From NCBI GenBank assembly GCA_017519045.1, contig JAFWTC010000078.1, positions 1 through 59,053 on the forward strand: a DNA stretch of 59,053 bases. Reading direction: 5' to 3'. The DNA comes from Candidatus Methanomethylophilaceae archaeon (GTDB lineage: Archaea; Thermoplasmatota; Thermoplasmata; Methanomassiliicoccales; Methanomethylophilaceae). Position 1 is the first letter of the stretch; every line of letters starts with the position of its first letter. Positions 18,733-28,100 of the stretch are shown here, in pieces. A model generated the notes under the pieces. The model had not been told where the DNA came from. It made no database searches and was given only the letters and a program-made list of their open reading frames with translations. The position numbers and the translations under genes were made by a program.

Positions 18733-18933
18733 ATGGAGACCATAAGCAAAGCAATAGCCGCCGTCGGCGTCATAGCGGTGCTCCTGGGAGTCGCCATGGC
18801 CTACATAGAGAGGCACAGCGACGACCTCAACCTCGCCTTCATCCCGCTGATCCTGGGATTCGTAGCCATATTCGCCTTCTTCTTCCTCATCGAGAAGAGG
18901 GGCGACGACAGGTACGGCAAGATAAAGGAATGA
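18733..18933 (+). CDS. Small two-span membrane protein
   Basis: 66 residues with two hydrophobic segments (AIAAVGVIAVLLGVAMAYI and FIPLILGFVAIFAFFFLI) and a charged tail ending GDDRYGKIKE. It begins 4 bases after the AGCS transporter stop and before a terminator, so it belongs to the same transcript. It may be a small accessory of the symporter; no family is recognised. Confidence 0.7.
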   Translation: METISKAIAAVGVIAVLLGVAMAYIERHSDDLNLAFIPLILGFVAIFAFFFLIEKRGDDRYGKIKE

Positions 18934-18941
18934 GGATAAAC

Positions 18942-18965
18942 GGGGGCCTGGCCCCCTTTCTTTTT
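18942..18965 (+). terminator. Terminator after AGCS operon
   Basis: GGGGGC-CTG-GCCCCC hairpin (18942-18956) followed by a T-rich run (TTTCTTTTT). It separates the plus-strand transporter operon from the convergent proB. Confidence 0.75.
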
Positions 18966-20083
18966 CAGATTTTAAGAAGGGCGATGTTCTCGGATATCGC
19001 CGCGTCGTCGTGAACCCTGTAGCCGAGGATCGCCTCGATCTCGTCGCTGTGCTTCCCGGCTATGGCGGCGAGGTCCTTGGACCCGTAGCTGGGGACCGCC
19101 TTGGCGATCACGCTCCCATTGCAGACGACCTCCACGACGTCGCCTTTCCCGAATGTTCCTTCGACCGAGAGGATTCCCACCGGAAGAAGAGACTTGTGCC
19201 CCAGGACGGCCTTCTCGGCGCCGGCGTCGACCACTATGCGGCCAACCGCATGGGCATGCTTGATCCACCTGCGCTTCTTGGTGACTTCGTCTCCGGAGAC
19301 GAACAAGGTCCCGACGTCGTCGCCCGCCACCGTGCGGTAGACCGCCCCGTACTCCCCGCTGGACGCTATTATCATGTTGCATCCGGCATCGGCGCATATC
19401 TCGGCGGCGTCCAGCTTCGTCCTCATGCCTCCGGTGCCCAGGCTGGAGCCGACGTCGCCGGCCATCGCCCTCACCTTCTCGTCGATCCTGTACACCACCG
19501 GGATGAACCTGGCATGCTTGTTCTCCCGGGGATTGCTGTCATACAACCCGTCGATGTCGGAGAGGATCACCAGAAGATCGGAGTCGGTCCTGCTGGCGAT
19601 GATCGCCGAGAGGGTGTCGTTGTCCCCGAACTTGATCTCGTTGATGCAAACGGCGTCGTTCTCGTTGAAGATCGGTATGACCTTGTTCTCCAGCAGGGAC
19701 TCCACTGTGTTGTTGAGGTTGATGGCGCTGTCCCTGTCCGAGTACACGTCCAGCGTCATGAGGATCTGCGCCACGAGTATGCCGTGCTTCTGGAAGCTCT
19801 CGGCCCATCTCTGCATGAGTATGCTCTGTCCGACCGAGGCGGCGGCCTGCCTTATCGGCATCTCGTGCGGCTTGGGCCTTACGCCCATCGCCTTCAGGCC
19901 TATGCCTATGGCTCCGGAGGTCACTATCAGAACCTCGCGCCCTTCGTCACGCAGGCGGGCGATCTGCTCGGCCACCGAATCCATGAATCCGGTGGACACG
20001 ATCCCGTCCTTGATCAAGGAGGAGGTGCCTATCTTCACGACCACGCGCCCGACCTTTCCCAGGATCTCCTTCCTCTCGGACAT
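18965..20083 (-). CDS. proB: Glutamate 5-kinase
   Basis: 372 residues. First step of proline synthesis: ATP-dependent phosphorylation of glutamate to gamma-glutamyl phosphate. The amino-acid-kinase domain shows VVKIGTSSL, VTSGAIGIGLKAMG, FNENDAV, FGDNDTLSA and LGTGGMRTKLDAA; a C-terminal PUA domain occupies ~275-360 (GRIVVDAGAEKAVLGHKSLLP). Its N-terminus overlaps the 3' end of proA by 49 bases, making a proA-proB operon. This bacterial-type route is not universal in archaea, so an old transfer is possible. Confidence 0.96.
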   Translation of the reverse strand: MSERKEILGKVGRVVVKIGTSSLIKDGIVSTGFMDSVAEQIARLRDEGREVLIVTSGAIGIGLKAMGVRPKPHEMPIRQAAASVGQSILMQRWAESFQKHGILVAQILMTLDVYSDRDSAINLNNTVESLLENKVIPIFNENDAVCINEIKFGDNDTLSAIIASRTDSDLLVILSDIDGLYDSNPRENKHARFIPVVYRIDEKVRAMAGDVGSSLGTGGMRTKLDAAEICADAGCNMIIASSGEYGAVYRTVAGDDVGTLFVSGDEVTKKRRWIKHAHAVGRIVVDAGAEKAVLGHKSLLPVGILSVEGTFGKGDVVEVVCNGSVIAKAVPSYGSKDLAAIAGKHSDEIEAILGYRVHDDAAISENIALLKI

Positions 20084-21411
20084 CGCCGGCCACCTCGGAA
20101 CGGGTACTCCTTATCCGACGGAACGTGGGTGAACGGCCTCGCGTCCTTCCCAACGTAGTCCTTGACGACCTGCCCGCTCCCGATCAGGACGTATTTATAG
20201 ATCATCAAGCCCTCCATCCCCACGGGCCCGCGGGAATGTATCTTGTTGGTGCTGATGCCAACCTCCGCGCCCTTGCCGTACCTGTATCCGTCGGCGAAGC
20301 GGGTGGACGCGTTGACGAAGACGTCTGCGGAATCCACCATGCTGGCGAACAATGCGGCGCTGGACATGTCGGATGTCAATATCGCATCGGTGTGATGGGA
20401 GCCGTGCAGGTTGATGAAGGCTATCGCCTCCTGGACGGAGTCCACGACCTTCACCGATATCGTCAGGTCGCCGTACTCGGTGTCCCAGTCCTCGTCGGTG
20501 GCGGGGACGGCGGAGGGCACCAGCTTCAAGGTCCTCTCGTCTCCCCTTATCTCCACTCCGCGGCTTCCGAGCGCGACGGCGGCCTTGGGAAGGAACTCCC
20601 CGGCCGCTTCGGAATGGACAAGCAGGGTCTCTGCCGCGTTGCAGACGGCGGGGTACTGCGTCTTGGAGTCCACGACCACGTCGACGGCCATGCCCATGTC
20701 GCAGACGCGGTCCACGTACACATGGCATATTCCGGCGGCGTGCCCCAGGACCGGGATCTTGGTGTGCGACTGGATGTACTGGACGAACGAGTTCGATCCC
20801 CTGGGTATGAGCAGATCGATGTACCCGTCAAGGCCGAGGATCGAGTCTATGTCGGAACGGGACTCCATGAGCACGAAGGCCTCCTTCGGAACGCCTGCGG
20901 AAGAAGCGGCGTCCCTGAGCACGGAGAACAGCGAGCGTATGGACTCAAGCGCCTCGCGGCCTCCTTTGAAAGCCACTGAATTCCCAGATTTCAGGCAGAG
21001 GGACATTATCTGGGGCACGACGTCCGGGCGGGACTCGAATATCACGCCGAGCATGCCTATGGGGCAGCGTATCTGGTACAAGGTGAGGCCGTCGTCCAGA
21101 TCCAAAGCGGACATCACCTCCCCCGCCGGGTCGGCAAGGCCGATGACGTCGCGTATGCCGGCGATCATCCCGTCTATCTTTGAGTCGTCAATCTTGAGGC
21201 GCTTGAACATGGATTGCGAAATCTCCCCGCGGCTCAGCATGGCGGACGCGACCTCCAGATCCCTGACGCTCGCCTCCAGGATCTCCGCCCTGCGGGAGTC
21301 CAGCGCCGAAGCCATGGCCTCCAGCGCGGCATTCTTGACGGATGTCGGCAACACCGCCATCGAGATGGATGCCTCCTTCGCCCTCTTGACTTCTAAGACC
21401 ACGTCGGACAT
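20035..21411 (-). CDS. proA: Gamma-glutamyl phosphate reductase
   Basis: 458 residues from ATG 21411. NADPH-dependent aldehyde-dehydrogenase-fold enzyme that makes glutamate-5-semialdehyde from the ProB product. Motifs: RCPIGMLGVIFESRPDV, LKSGNSVAFKGGREA, the catalytic-cysteine segment YPAVCNAAETLL, and a C-terminal RFADGYRYGKGAEVGISTNK. It is about 40 residues longer than usual. The extra tail (after PSDKEYPF) is encoded where the gene overlaps proB and is Arg-rich, so it is probably not structural. It starts about 50 bases from the divergent tRNA-Ser. Confidence 0.96.
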   Translation of the reverse strand: MSDVVLEVKRAKEASISMAVLPTSVKNAALEAMASALDSRRAEILEASVRDLEVASAMLSRGEISQSMFKRLKIDDSKIDGMIAGIRDVIGLADPAGEVMSALDLDDGLTLYQIRCPIGMLGVIFESRPDVVPQIMSLCLKSGNSVAFKGGREALESIRSLFSVLRDAASSAGVPKEAFVLMESRSDIDSILGLDGYIDLLIPRGSNSFVQYIQSHTKIPVLGHAAGICHVYVDRVCDMGMAVDVVVDSKTQYPAVCNAAETLLVHSEAAGEFLPKAAVALGSRGVEIRGDERTLKLVPSAVPATDEDWDTEYGDLTISVKVVDSVQEAIAFINLHGSHHTDAILTSDMSSAALFASMVDSADVFVNASTRFADGYRYGKGAEVGISTNKIHSRGPVGMEGLMIYKYVLIGSGQVVKDYVGKDARPFTHVPSDKEYPFRGGRRCPRGRRSWERSGAWS

Positions 21412-21464
21412 GTGCGCCCGATTGACCAAGACGTTAAATAATGTAATCCTAATCGCTCGGACAA

Positions 21465-21549
21465 GCCGAGATAGCCAAGCCCGGTATGGCGGCGGTCTCG
21501 AAAACCGCTGGAGCAATCCTCGGGAGTTCGAATCTCTCTCTCGGCGCCA
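21465..21549 (+). tRNA. tRNA-Ser (CGA)
   Basis: A type II tRNA with a long variable arm: acceptor GCCGAGA / TCTCGGC, anticodon stem-loop GCGGT-CTCGAAA-ACCGC (anticodon CGA), and T arm GGGAGTTCGAATCTCTC. Discriminator G with CCA encoded. A TTAAATAAT promoter box lies ~30 bases upstream. An integrase gene follows 144 bases downstream, the usual setting for a tRNA-targeted element. Confidence 0.95.
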
Positions 21550-21607
21550 TCTTACCCTTCTGGCACCCCTCATGGCGAGGAGGAACTCTCTCGCCATAAA
21601 GACTCAT

Positions 21608-21771
21608 TCTCCCGCGAAAAACGTAGCAAAGCTGCCGGTCTTCACAGTGTTGTTAAGTGGTTTCGTGGAGGATTCTACGGAATCCCCCGTTGTCATTGGT
21701 CCTCCCGTGGCGCAGAGCGCCTGCTATCGAACCCTCTGGGCATCTGGGAGTCGTTGTACTCCGGGGGAGCG
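21608..21771 (+). repeat. Direct repeat A: integrase 3' end plus flank
   Basis: A 164-base stretch spanning the last ~25 codons of the integrase and 85 bases beyond its stop. It is roughly three-quarters identical by eye to 49708-49870 in the same orientation. Shared landmarks are TCTCCCGC, AAAAACG, GCTGCCGGT, TAAGTG, TTGGTCCT, TGGCGCAGA and CGCCTGCT. It marks one edge of a ~28-kb segment. Confidence 0.8.
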
Positions 21772-22919
21772 TCCTCCATGTGCTCGAAGGTCTTCGCGAC
21801 CTCCTTCACGGCGACCGCGTGCTTGACACGTGCGTAGTGCTGCTCGGTGGTCCTGGTGCTGAGATGGCCCATCACCACGCTGACGACCGAGATCGCCACG
21901 CCTGCATCCACGAGCCTCTGACCGTAGGTGCGTCTGCACTTGCGGAGATCGAGGTCGATACCGAGGTCCTTTGAGACCTTATCCGCATACATCCTCGTGG
22001 TGTTGCTCGCAAGGTATCCGTCCGTGGGGACGGTGCCGAGGAACAGCGCCCTCGTGGATGCGCCGATGGCCCTGACGTGCTTCTGCCTCGCGACGAAGTA
22101 CCTGGTGAGGAACGGGTACGCATCCAGGTGGATGGGCGCTTCCCTCTCCTCGCCGTACTTGCCCTCGCCCTTCGGGTGGAGGACCTCCACAGTCCATGTC
22201 CCGTCGTTGATGTGTATGTCTCCGACGTTGCACAGCCTGAGCTCCTTCGACCTGAGGCCGGAGCAGATCGCGAATATGACCGTCGCATACCTGACCATCC
22301 CGGACCAGTCGTCCTCATCGACCTTCTCGGCTGCTTCCAATACGGCCCTGATCTCCTCGGGGGCGAGGGAAGGGAGCCTCTTGTGGCTGGCCGAGACCTT
22401 CAGGTGAGGGTACTTGGCGAGAGCGGTCTTGTACGCGTCGTTGCCGATGAAGGTGAAGATGTTCGACAGTGCCGCCATCTCGGAGTCGGAGACGTCCAGG
22501 CTCATCCTGTAGGAGATGAAATTGTGGACGTCCTCGGGAGTGAACTTGGCGGGCGACGTGGTGGAGAGCTTACCGAGCCTGTACAGGTAATCGATGTCCT
22601 TGTCCATTCTCTTGTATCTCCTCCATACGCTGTCCTTGGTCCCCTCCATGTACTTGCGATCCATGGATCTCATGAACTGCGCTCCGTAGGTCTTCATGGT
22701 GGCCCTGCCTCCCGATCCGCGCCTGTCGGACTTGCTCGGGGAGTAGGACACCTTATCGGTGTCGAGACCGGGGGCGGTCTTCCTCTGGTGGTTGCTGGTG
22801 GTGTTGACGTCGAGGTACGGTACGGTTGCGTCGAAATCCTCGGGCATCTGGCTTGCTGGCGTGTCTGCGTAGTCTATGGTGTTGTATTCTCTTGTCTTCC
22901 TTTCGTCGGGCATGACCAT
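21693..22919 (-). CDS. Tyrosine recombinase/integrase
   Basis: 408 residues from ATG 22919, chosen because GGAGG precedes it (a further in-frame ATG lies at 22970). The N-terminal part is a SAM-like core-binding domain (~90-190). The catalytic domain carries CSGLRSKEL (first Arg), HPKGEGK (Lys), RKCRRTYGQ (the box-II HxxR position, with Arg in place of His), GHLSTRTTEQHYARV (His and the nucleophilic Tyr). All other catalytic residues are present, so it may be active. It lies just beyond tRNA-Ser, pointing to site-specific integration there. A decayed copy of its 3' end lies at 49.7 kb. Confidence 0.9.
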   Translation of the reverse strand: MVMPDERKTREYNTIDYADTPASQMPEDFDATVPYLDVNTTSNHQRKTAPGLDTDKVSYSPSKSDRRGSGGRATMKTYGAQFMRSMDRKYMEGTKDSVWRRYKRMDKDIDYLYRLGKLSTTSPAKFTPEDVHNFISYRMSLDVSDSEMAALSNIFTFIGNDAYKTALAKYPHLKVSASHKRLPSLAPEEIRAVLEAAEKVDEDDWSGMVRYATVIFAICSGLRSKELRLCNVGDIHINDGTWTVEVLHPKGEGKYGEEREAPIHLDAYPFLTRYFVARQKHVRAIGASTRALFLGTVPTDGYLASNTTRMYADKVSKDLGIDLDLRKCRRTYGQRLVDAGVAISVVSVVMGHLSTRTTEQHYARVKHAVAVKEVAKTFEHMEDAPPEYNDSQMPRGFDSRRSAPREDQ

Positions 22920-22959
22920 TTCCTTTCCTCCGTTGCTGTGTGAGGGCCTTACACCCTCC

Positions 22960-23058
22960 GAATACTGCAAGTGTTCTCATCGTATTTATACTCTCTGAAA
23001 TCTGCAAGCGTAGAATACGGCAAGAATTGGGAAGAATCGGTGCGGAAGTCTGCAAATG
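22960..23058. repeat. Four spaced repeats between integrase and wHTH gene
   Basis: Four copies close to GAAnwCTGCAAGnG start at 22960, 22997, 23013 and 23045, with spacings of 37, 16 and 32 bases. They flank the integrase TATA box (AGTATAAATA on the minus strand, ~22982-22992). They are probable operators for the element's own regulator, or integrase arm-type sites. Confidence 0.5.
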
Positions 23059-23121
23059 CAGGCCTTTACACTTGTAGTAATCAGATAATATAATAAAGAG
23101 AGAAGGGGATATGGACCAACC

Positions 23122-23424
23122 ATGGACGCAACCACGCTGATCATCGAGCAGCGCTTCGCGACCTTCATCCTGCTGAACGTGTACCGCAACCCGGGCATAC
23201 TGAAGAAGATGGCGGTCGATGAGGACGGCGGATCGATGAGGGTGAAATACCAGACGCTGAACAAGCTCATAGACTACGGATTGATCCGCGAGGACGAGCA
23301 GAAGTACAAGCACAACGCCAAGCCACTGTTCTGCACAGACATGGGGAACATCGTCGGGGAGAACCTCGAGAGGATCTATCAGGCGCTGCCTCACAGGGAA
23401 TGCAGTCCCGACGAGTACAAGTGA
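23122..23424 (+). CDS. Small winged-helix regulator of the integrated element
   Basis: 100 residues. A compact winged-helix protein (FATFILLNVYRNPGILKK, then YQTLNKLIDYGLIRED), similar in layout to archaeal virus and plasmid repressors. It is divergent from the integrase across the four-repeat region and likely controls integrase expression. A TATA box (AATATAATAAAG) is at about 23,087-23,098. No exact family is named. Confidence 0.75.
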   Translation: MDATTLIIEQRFATFILLNVYRNPGILKKMAVDEDGGSMRVKYQTLNKLIDYGLIREDEQKYKHNAKPLFCTDMGNIVGENLERIYQALPHRECSPDEYK

Positions 23425-23428
23425 TCGT

Positions 23429-24091
23429 TCACATCCAGCTTGCAACCAGGCGGCCCTGACGTGTTAGGACTATCGTCCTGTATCTCCTGTCAGACTTACC
23501 ATTAGGAGCGATGCCGTCGGAATTCTCGACGAGACCCTCGTTACGAAGTATGTTGATCTGATGGTTCAGGCTCTGCTTGGTCTTGTCGAACTCCTCCATA
23601 AGGCCCGCGGTAGTGACAGGTCTTTTGAGCTCGGTCTGTTCGAGTATGTACCGAAGGATCCTCTTGGTATCATCCTTCAGAGCGGCCATGTTAGGAGTCT
23701 TCGGAGTCGGGATGGACACGACCTGGTCCTTTACCGAACCGGGGCCGTCCATAACGTAGTAGATCGTGGCCCCGATGAAGAAAGCACAGGAGCATGATGC
23801 GGCGGCCATGAGATTGGTTCCTCCTGTGATGTTGATAGAGAACGTGACCTGGGGGCCGTTCTCGGCTTCATAGATACGATAGATTGTATCAACGATCTCC
23901 TGGAAATCGAATCCGGAGACATATTCCGGACATACTTCCACCTGGAAACCTGAGAGGGATTCTTCGACATGGTCCACTGAATCGCTGTACTTCTTGTTGG
24001 TCAGGAGATAGAGCTTCTCGTAACCTAGAGCCTGGAAGGACTTGGTTACCGGTTCCGTGGCCTTCCCCATCATCGCTATATGTATCTGCAT
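23429..24091 (-). CDS. CARF-domain transcriptional regulator (Csa3/HFX_2341-like)
   Basis: 220 residues. The N-terminal Rossmann-like half shows AMMGKATEPV, LYLLTNKKYSDSV and the ligand-loop signature FSINITGGTNLMAAAS, typical of CARF (CRISPR-associated Rossmann fold) proteins that bind cyclic oligoadenylates or related nucleotides. The C-terminal half is a winged helix (TTAGLMEEFDKTKQSLNHQINILRNEGLV). This layout matches Csa3 and the haloarchaeal HFX_2341 regulators. No CRISPR array or cas gene lies in the window. It is convergent with the small wHTH gene (4-base gap) and sits in the integrase-proximal accessory block. Confidence 0.75.
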   Translation of the reverse strand: MQIHIAMMGKATEPVTKSFQALGYEKLYLLTNKKYSDSVDHVEESLSGFQVEVCPEYVSGFDFQEIVDTIYRIYEAENGPQVTFSINITGGTNLMAAASCSCAFFIGATIYYVMDGPGSVKDQVVSIPTPKTPNMAALKDDTKRILRYILEQTELKRPVTTAGLMEEFDKTKQSLNHQINILRNEGLVENSDGIAPNGKSDRRYRTIVLTRQGRLVASWM

Positions 24092-24157
24092 CAGTAAAAA
24101 TATTCATTTTACGGTATTAAGATTTTGAGATATAGCTACGACAATGAATACCTATTC

Positions 24158-24295
24158 ATGGCAACAGACAACCATGAAGAGAAAGAGGATAAGAGAACTG
24201 AAGAACAGATAAAGGCGGACAGGGACAATCACGCCAACCAGATGAACCCGAACAATCCCGCATATTGGTCATCGAGAGGCGTCAAGCGCAGGTGA
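24158..24295 (+). CDS. Conserved-looking 45-residue hydrophilic protein
   Basis: A complete frame, ATG 24158 to TGA 24293, encoding a very charged N-terminus (MATDNHEEKEDKRTEEQ) followed by DNHANQMNPNNPAYWSSRG and a basic end. The Asn/Pro-rich C-terminal motif looks like a conserved short peptide rather than random coding. It is followed after 4 bases by the small zinc/membrane protein. The function is unknown. Confidence 0.6.
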   Translation: MATDNHEEKEDKRTEEQIKADRDNHANQMNPNNPAYWSSRGVKRR

Positions 24296-24299
24296 TACC

Positions 24300-24521
24300 T
24301 TGAAGAAGGAATGCTGGTGCCCGATTTGCGGGATGAAGACGGAATCTGTAAAGATCAAGTGGACCTGGTTCTGGGTGACGTTGCTCTTCATCACGCCCGT
24401 CTTCCCGTTCTATCTGATCTACTGCCTGCTGACAAGCCAAAGGATCTGCACTCGCTGCCACAACAGGGTAAAGTTCTATTTGGACGAAGCGGATTTCTTA
24501 GGTGATAAGAATGACCGTTGA
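24300..24521 (+). CDS. Short zinc-ribbon/membrane-hairpin protein (LITAF-like layout)
   Basis: 73 residues from a TTG at 24300. CWCPICG, then a hydrophobic segment (FWVTLLFITPVFPFYLIYCLL), then CTRCHNRV. Two CxxC half-sites flanking a membrane-dipping helix is the layout of LITAF-like domains. The third gene in a row of small overlapping genes near the integrase; it overlaps the next gene by about 10 bases. Assignment is by pattern only. Confidence 0.55.
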   Translation: MKKECWCPICGMKTESVKIKWTWFWVTLLFITPVFPFYLIYCLLTSQRICTRCHNRVKFYLDEADFLGDKNDR

Positions 24522-24864
24522 CATCCCAGAAGAGATCACGTTGGAATTCGCTGAGGACAACGTGTTCGATGAGGACTGGGCAGAATATGTGAATACCAAT
24601 TATCTCGCTATACTGAACAGATTCAAGGAGGATGCACAGCTTCCGGAGATATGCCGCGCTCTGGCGTTCACACTCATCAATATGGTCGACGGTAAGGAAT
24701 TCAGCGATAGGACATATCAGATCAATCGCCATACGATAGACATCTGCCGCATCGGAATCAACTCATTCAGCGATGAAGCGGACAAGAAGACAATAGCGAT
24801 AAACCATCTCGGCAATTCAGAATTGGAAGGTGACCTGCTTGCTTACATGGCCACGGCCATGTAA
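24511..24864 (+). CDS. Unrecognised acidic protein in integrase-proximal block
   Basis: 117 residues from ATG 24511 (AGGTGAT upstream; a GTG at 24502 is an alternative). It begins MTVDIPEEITLEF and is acidic and mainly helical, with no catalytic motif, membrane span or zinc site. It ends in TAA, unlike most genes here. Codon use is less GC-biased than in the neighbouring chelatase genes, which fits recent acquisition. Confidence 0.6.
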   Translation: MTVDIPEEITLEFAEDNVFDEDWAEYVNTNYLAILNRFKEDAQLPEICRALAFTLINMVDGKEFSDRTYQINRHTIDICRIGINSFSDEADKKTIAINHLGNSELEGDLLAYMATAM

Positions 24865-25173
24865 ATTCCTCTTACCGGTGCTTGGAATCGCCAATCCGTA
24901 TTTATGATGTGGGGGAGACGCTTCGCGGCCAGCAGGAAGGCGCGGTCCCGCCGGAGCGGTCCGCACCGAGAACGGAGGAAAAGATGCGGCGGACCGGACC
25001 CCGCACCGCCAGGCGGAGGTCTTTCAAATCAATTAGGTACAATTCGTCCCCAAATCATCACTTTTATAAACGCACTCCGAGGTCAAAGGGCATCTCCCGC
25101 CTGAAGCGCAAGATATCGGCAGATACGGAGCCTGCAGGAAGGGACATCGGAATCGACGAACGGAGAGGGTCAG
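24865..25173 (+). promoter_or_regulatory. Upstream region of the first CobN-like gene with shared element and TATA box
   Basis: This 309-base gap holds no gene. TCAAATCAATTAGGTAC at 25024-25040 is followed, after 22 bases, by TTTATAAA at 25063-25070, about 100 bases before the ATG. The same 17-base sequence with identical spacing occurs before nifH (29449-29497). The part left of 25020 is GC-rich with no clear structure. Confidence 0.75.
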
Positions 25174-28100
25174 ATGAAGGTCAAGGTACTGGACAACGGA
25201 TGTCATGATGAGGAGAGGAAGCTCAAGGTGGTCCACATCGTCGGAGGGATGATGGCGACGGACTACATGGGCCCCGCGTTCGACCAGCTTGCCGAAACAG
25301 GCGTGGACATCAGGGCCGTCAGCACCACCTCCGAGCTGCTCGACTCCGATGCCGAGGCCATGGCCGGCGTCCTCGATTTCGCCGAGGAGGCCGACTTCAT
25401 CATCGTAAACGTGCACAGCGACCCTTCCCACTTCGGCAACATCGACAAGCTCTCCAACATCGCCTCCCGGGAGAAGATCCCGTTCTTCCTGTTCTGCAAC
25501 AACAAGGAGCCCATGGAGGAGTACCGCGACTTCGCCCTGCTGAACGACGAGGAGTACTCCCTCGTGTCCAAGTACATCGAGCTGTCAGGCGAAGCCAACT
25601 GCCAGTCGGTGCTCATCTGGGCGTGCAACCGCTTCGCCGGGACCGACCTGCCCGTCCCGGAACCGCACGTGGAGGCGCCCCAGGGGATCTACGGCACCGA
25701 GCTCCCCGAGGAGGAGTTCCTGCTCTCGATCGACCCGGGGCGGCCCTGCGTCGGCGTGCTGTTCCCGGCGCTCTACAACGTCCAGAACAACACCGGATAC
25801 GTCGACGCGCTGATCTCCGGAATGCGGTCCCTGGGCACCCAGGTCGTGCCCGTCTACTTCACGTCCACCCCCAGCGAGACCAGCGGCTCCCTCGGCATCC
25901 TGGGCGTCATCGAGAGGTACTTCATGCGCGACGGTGCCCCCATCGTCGGCTCGGTGGTCTTCGCCACCGGGTTCTCGCAGCTCTCGCTCTGCGGAAGGGA
26001 CATCCAGGAGGCCAAGGTGATCCTGAAGTCGTTCGACATCCCGCTGGTGCAGGCGCCCAACATCCTCCGCAGCCGCAAAGACTGGGAGGAGGACACCGTG
26101 GGCATGACCACCATCGAACTGTCCACCAACATCTACCAGCCGGAGTTCGACGGACAGATCATCTCCGCCCCCCTGTCCTTTAGAGAACGGGATGCGGACG
26201 GCATCTTCCGGATGGTGACGGTGGACGACCGGGTCCGGAGGATCGCGGAGCTGGCCACCGCCTGGGCCCGCCTGCGGCTGAAGCCCATCGGGGAGGTAAG
26301 GGCGTTCATCATGCTCAACATGTACCCCCCCTCCAACGACCGCCTGGGCGGCGCGGGCGGCCTCGACACCTTCGAGAGCATCCGCCTGTTCATGCAGAGG
26401 CTGGCCGACAGCGGCTTCAAGCTCGACAAGGTCCCGGAGACCTCCCGGGAGATAGTCGACGAGCTGCTGGCCGGGCTCACCCCTGACATGGAATGGGTCC
26501 CGCCCGAGCAGATCCCGGGCCGGGCCGCGGACATGATCGAGCTCCGGCAGTACCTGGACTGGCTGGACGCGGAGCCGGAGAAGGTGCGCACGGCGATATG
26601 CCGCAACTGGGGCGACCCGCCGGGGGAGCTGTCGGTGCTCGGCGACCGGATGATAGTGCACGGGGTCCGCAACGGCAACCTGTTCATCGGCATCCAGCCC
26701 AACCGGGGGCACCACGCGAACGCCGAGCAGTACTACCACTCCGCCGACTCAGTGACCCCGCACCAGTACCTGGGCTACTACCGGTGGATCCGCGACGTGT
26801 TCAAGGCGGACATCCTGATCCACATGGGCACCCACGGCACCCTGGAATGGCTCCCGGGGAAGGGCAACGGCCTGTCGCGCTGCTGCTACCCGGACGCGGT
26901 GCTGGACTCCATACCCAACGTGTACCCGTACATCATCGACGACCCCGGCGAGGGGATGGAGGCCAAGCGGCGCACGGACTCCGTCCTGATCGGCTACATG
27001 GTGGCATCGATGACCCGGGCGGACTCCTACGAGGAGATGGCGGACCTGGACGCCGCCCTCCAGATGTACCTCAACTCCAACACCGGCGAGAAGAAAGAAG
27101 GGCTCCTCGACACCATCTACGGATGCCTCTCCGAGCTGGACCTGTGGAAGGAGATCGGGCTAGAACCCGGCGCGCCGAAGGAGGAGGTCGCCGGCATGGT
27201 CGACTCCCTGTACGACTACATCTGCGACCTGAAGGACGCCGTCATCAAGGACGGCCTCCACATCCTGGGCAAGGTCCCCGAGGGGAAGCGCATGGAGGAG
27301 ATGGTCTATTCGATGACCCGCCTCCGCAACGGCGAGGTCCCCTCGCTGAGGAAGTCGGTCGCCGCCGCCAAGGGCCTCGACCTCGACGCCCTGCTGGACT
27401 CCCCGTCGGCCTGCACCGGCGGGAGGCTCAACGGCGCATGGGTGGACGAGATCGACCGGGAATGCTGCGGCATGATCTCCGACATCATCGCCAGCGGCTT
27501 CGACCGGGAGCGGTCCCCGCCGTCGGACGGAGGGGCGATGGGGACGATAATGGACTTCATCTGCGGGCCACTCCGCTACGGCATCACCCACATATCCGAC
27601 GAGCGCGACAACCTGCTCGGCGGGATGACGGGCGGATACGTGCCTCCGGGCCCCTCCGGCTCGCCGACCAGGGGCAACGCCCATCTGCTGCCCACCGGCA
27701 CCAACTACTTCTCCATCGACCCGTACGCCATCCCCAACGCCTCCAGCTGGGACATCGGGGTGAAGATGGCCGACGCCATGCTGGACAAGTACGTGGAGGA
27801 CAACGGCAAGTATCCCGAGAACGTCGCCATCGTCGTCTGGGCCACCGACACCATGAAGACCGGCGGCGACGACATCGCCTACATCCTCTACCTCCTGGGC
27901 CTCCGCCCGCGCTACTCCTCGTACGGGGGCAGGGTCGTGGGGCTCGACGTCATCCCACTGGAGGAGCTGGGGCGCCCGAGGGTCGACATGACCTTGCGCA
28001 TCAGCGGCATGTTCCGCGACTCCTTCCCCAATCTGGTCGAGCTGATCGACGGCGGGGTGGAGATGGTCTCCGAGCTGGACGAGGGCGACGAAAGCAACTT

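Noticed and set aside
23429-24091. CRISPR locus near the CARF gene
   Set aside because: No regularly spaced identical repeats and no cas gene anywhere in the window.
24882-25208. Small plus-strand ORF before CobN1
   Set aside because: It covers the promoter element, is compositionally random and overlaps the CobN1 start.
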